A DNA stretch of 64,000 nucleotides from Candidatus Gemmiger faecavium (GTDB taxonomy: Bacteria; Bacillota; Clostridia; Oscillospirales; Ruminococcaceae). Made by a program: the position numbers and the translations under genes. Location of the stretch: NCBI GenBank assembly GCA_019114415.1, contig DXFO01000040.1:1-64000 (forward strand), read 5' to 3'. The notes under the pieces were generated by a model. It made no database searches. It worked only from the letters and a program-made list of their open reading frames with translations, and had not been told where the DNA came from. Below are positions 62,141 to 64,000 of this stretch, one piece after another (the stretch's first letter is position 1; each line of letters starts with the position of its first letter).

Positions 62141-63136
62141 TTACTCATACAGGGGCGGTTCCGGCGGGAAGAGCAGTTCCACCCGGGTGCCTTCCCCCGG
62201 CGTGCTGGCCGCATGGATGGTGCAGCCCAGTTTTTTTGCTGCCTGGGCGCAGAGATACAGCCCCAGTCCCGAGGAGGAGGCCTCCGCCCGGCCGTTGCAG
62301 CCGGTGTAGCCTTTCTCAAAGATGCGGGGCAGGTCCTCCGGACGGATGCCCACCCCGGTGTCGGACACAATCAGACGGCGGTCGTCCGCCGTCACGGTGA
62401 CGCAGCCCCCCGACGGGGTGTACTTGACCGCGTTGGAAAGCAGCTGCTCCAGAATGAACCCCACCCATTTGCCGTCGGTGACGGGACGGGCGCTGGTGCC
62501 TTCATAGCGGAAAGAAAGCTTTTTCAGAATGAACATCCGGGCAAAGCGCCGTGCCCCCGCCCGGATCACCGGGTCCAGGGCCGTGGGGGAGAGCACCAGG
62601 TCATTGCTGTCGCTGCCCAGGCGCAGGTATCCCAGCACCATGCCCACATAGCGCTCGGTCTGGAACAGCTCCCCCTCCAGCTCCGACCGGGGCGGAAGGT
62701 CCTCCCCCTGCAAAAGCAGGCGCATGGCGGCCAGGGGCGTCTTGACCTGGTGGGCCCACATGGTAAAGTAGTCCAGCATATCGTCCCGCTGATCCCGGGC
62801 GGTGCGGTGGGCTTCGTCGCAGGCAGCAGTCAGCGCCCGCAGGCTCTGCTGGTAGGCACCCTCCAACCCCGCGGGACCGCCCTCGGGCGGGGCAAGGTCG
62901 GGGAAAGCACCGGGGTCCTCGGCGGCAAGCTCGGCATCCCGGCAGCGCCGGGCATAGGCGGGATAGCCCGTCCCCAGCAGAAGCAGCCCCGCCGCGCCGG
63001 ACAATACCGCCGCGTACCCGAAGGGCTCAAGGGGCAGGCGGTACAGATAGGTGATCATGACCAGCAGCGCCGCCGTCACCGCCCAGAGAAAAAACACCCG
63101 GCGCTGGGTGTACAGATAAGCAAAAAAACGGCTCAT
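62141..63136 (-). CDS. Sensor histidine kinase, BceS-like (intramembrane-sensing)
   Basis: A 331-residue kinase with two membrane segments joined by a very short outer loop (about 14-55), so it has no sensor domain of its own. That is the mark of BceS-type kinases that read the state of their ABC partner. The phospho-acceptor is H129 in AHQVKTPLAAMRL; the ATPase part has EQLLSNAVKYT, VSDTGVGI and SSGLGLYLC. Its ATG overlaps the regulator stop by four bases. Confidence 0.9.
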   Translation of the reverse strand: MSRFFAYLYTQRRVFFLWAVTAALLVMITYLYRLPLEPFGYAAVLSGAAGLLLLGTGYPAYARRCRDAELAAEDPGAFPDLAPPEGGPAGLEGAYQQSLRALTAACDEAHRTARDQRDDMLDYFTMWAHQVKTPLAAMRLLLQGEDLPPRSELEGELFQTERYVGMVLGYLRLGSDSNDLVLSPTALDPVIRAGARRFARMFILKKLSFRYEGTSARPVTDGKWVGFILEQLLSNAVKYTPSGGCVTVTADDRRLIVSDTGVGIRPEDLPRIFEKGYTGCNGRAEASSSGLGLYLCAQAAKKLGCTIHAASTPGEGTRVELLFPPEPPLYE

Positions 63137-63807
63137 TGGATGCAGTACCCCTCGCCTTTTTTGGTATGGATCAGCCCCGGCAGCCCGGCGGCTTCCAGCT
63201 TTTTGCGCAGCCGCCCCACATTGACGGTCAGCGTGTTCTCGTCCACAAAACAGTCGGTGGCCCACAGCGCTGTCATCAGGGTGTCACGGGAGACGGTGCG
63301 GCCCCGCCGCGCCAGCAGCGTCTGCAAAATGCGCAGCTCGTTCTTGGTCAGCTCCACCGTTGTCTCGCCGTTTTTCACCACACCTGCGCCCAGGTCCAGC
63401 ACCGCCCCGCCGCCGCAGTCCACCAGGTCGGCGGGTTTTGCGTAGGCGTAGGCTCGCCGCAGAATGGCCTGCACCTTGGCGGCCAATACTTCCAGGTCAA
63501 AGGGCTTGGAAATGTAATCGTCCGCCCCCAGGTCCATGGCCGTGACAATGTTCAGATTGTCCGCCGCCGAGGACAAAAACAGGATGGGAACGTCGGTGAC
63601 TTCCCGCAGGCGGCGGCACCAGTGGTAGCCGTTATGGTAGGGCAGGGACAGGTCCAGCAGCACCAGCTGGGGGGCAAAGGCGGTGAACTCGGGCAGAATA
63701 TCCTGCAGTTGCTCCGCACAGGCAGTCTCGTACCCCAGCGCCGTCAGATGGCGGGTCACGCCCCGGGCAATGACAGGGTCGTCCTCCACAACAAAAATGC
63801 GATACAA
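63133..63807 (-). CDS. Response regulator, OmpR/PhoB family (BceR-like)
   Basis: A 224-residue regulator. The receiver has D9, D10 and the phospho-acceptor D52 (LLDLSLP), then SSAADN and ISKPFDLE with the conserved Lys near 101. The winged-helix domain (from about 130) has LTKNELRILQTLLARRG and ENTLTVNVGRLRKKL. The start is a TTG at 63807 with AAAGGAG about 9 bases upstream. It likely controls the ABC genes downstream. Confidence 0.93.
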   Translation of the reverse strand: MYRIFVVEDDPVIARGVTRHLTALGYETACAEQLQDILPEFTAFAPQLVLLDLSLPYHNGYHWCRRLREVTDVPILFLSSAADNLNIVTAMDLGADDYISKPFDLEVLAAKVQAILRRAYAYAKPADLVDCGGGAVLDLGAGVVKNGETTVELTKNELRILQTLLARRGRTVSRDTLMTALWATDCFVDENTLTVNVGRLRKKLEAAGLPGLIHTKKGEGYCIQ

Positions 63808-63969
63808 ACCGGTCGGCTCCTTTCCAGCGTGCCTGCTCCGGGAAAGCCGGATACAGATCAGGGAGTAAGATACAATCAGTATATCATCTGATACGCATGG
63901 GCTGCGTCAAATTTTGCAAAAAGTTCAAAAATGCCCCCGAAAAACAGCCCCGAAACCCCTTGACGACTT

Positions 63970-63978
63970 TGTTATAAT
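63970..63978 (+). promoter_or_regulatory. Extended -10 promoter reading out of the window
   Basis: TGT followed by a perfect TATAAT (63973-63978) forms an extended -10. No -35 sits at 17 bases. The target gene lies beyond the right edge. Confidence 0.6.
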
Positions 63979-64000
63979 AGAGTTAGCAGTTAAATACTGA

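Noticed and set aside
1-64000. tRNA, rRNA, phage genes and CRISPR arrays
   Set aside because: No cloverleaf, rRNA, phage structural gene or regular repeat-spacer pattern was recognised on either strand.

Overview
The window reads as a chromosomal segment of a high-GC, anaerobic, Firmicutes-type bacterium, most likely from the Oscillospiraceae/Ruminococcaceae (Faecalibacterium, Gemmiger or Subdoligranulum-like). Three things point there: an IspH-ribosomal protein S1 fusion, sugar metabolism built on two phosphofructokinases with diphosphate-type signatures and a class II aldolase, and a complete anaerobic (cbi) cobalamin pathway. The taxonomic call is inference. No rRNA, tRNA, CRISPR array, phage or complete insertion sequence was recognised.

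Layout. (1) 123-12000 is a surface-glycan island. It has an ATP-dependent sugar amidotransferase with HisF-like and HisH-like partners (an acetamidino-sugar cassette), an opposing large polytopic membrane protein, then an operon of SDR-type epimerase, TIM-barrel isomerase, two GT2 glycosyltransferases, a FAD oxidoreductase with an unusual four-cysteine segment, and a polytopic membrane protein. (2) 11987-18022 is core metabolism: BaiN-like flavoprotein, cmk, plsC, the ispH-S1 fusion, a GtrA-like protein, a 51-residue membrane peptide and deoC. (3) 18202-22001 (minus strand) holds two tandem paralogous phosphofructokinases and a HAD phosphatase. (4) 22294-26093 holds a DUF1624 acyltransferase-like membrane protein, a membrane-anchored GT2, a MATE transporter and a DUF1294 protein. 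(5) 26187-28133 (minus) holds fba and an OGG1-type DNA glycosylase. (6) 28204-28744 is a 0.5-kb intergenic stretch with a dense DnaA-box cluster. (7) 28745-35472 holds rlmB, a 1252-residue protein whose C-terminal half is a degenerate P1B-type ATPase, a transposase fragment, a metal-exporter-like protein and araD.

(8) 35504-52940 is a 17-kb cobalamin operon led by a cobalamin riboswitch and an intrinsic terminator. It encodes every step from sirohydrochlorin to adenosylcobalamin (cbiK, D, L, F, G, H, J, ET, A, cobT, cobU, nudix, cobS, a second CobU-like protein, cobC, cbiB, cobD, cbiP, cobO, cbiC). Many neighbouring genes overlap by four bases. (9) 53023-63807 is mostly minus strand: a MATE transporter behind a leader attenuator, an M32 carboxypeptidase, a divergent GT2, an M24 aminopeptidase, and a Bce-like module (two-component system plus ABC transporter). 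A promoter at the right edge reads out of the window.

Most unusual items: the degenerate P-type ATPase fused to a roughly 690-residue disordered region; a strong internal ribosome-binding site and ATG exactly at the IspH/S1 junction; the DnaA-box cluster away from any dnaA or dnaN; the attenuator before the 53-kb MATE gene; and two CobU-like proteins that each keep a different part of the CobU signature. All functional statements rest on reading motifs; no database search was run.
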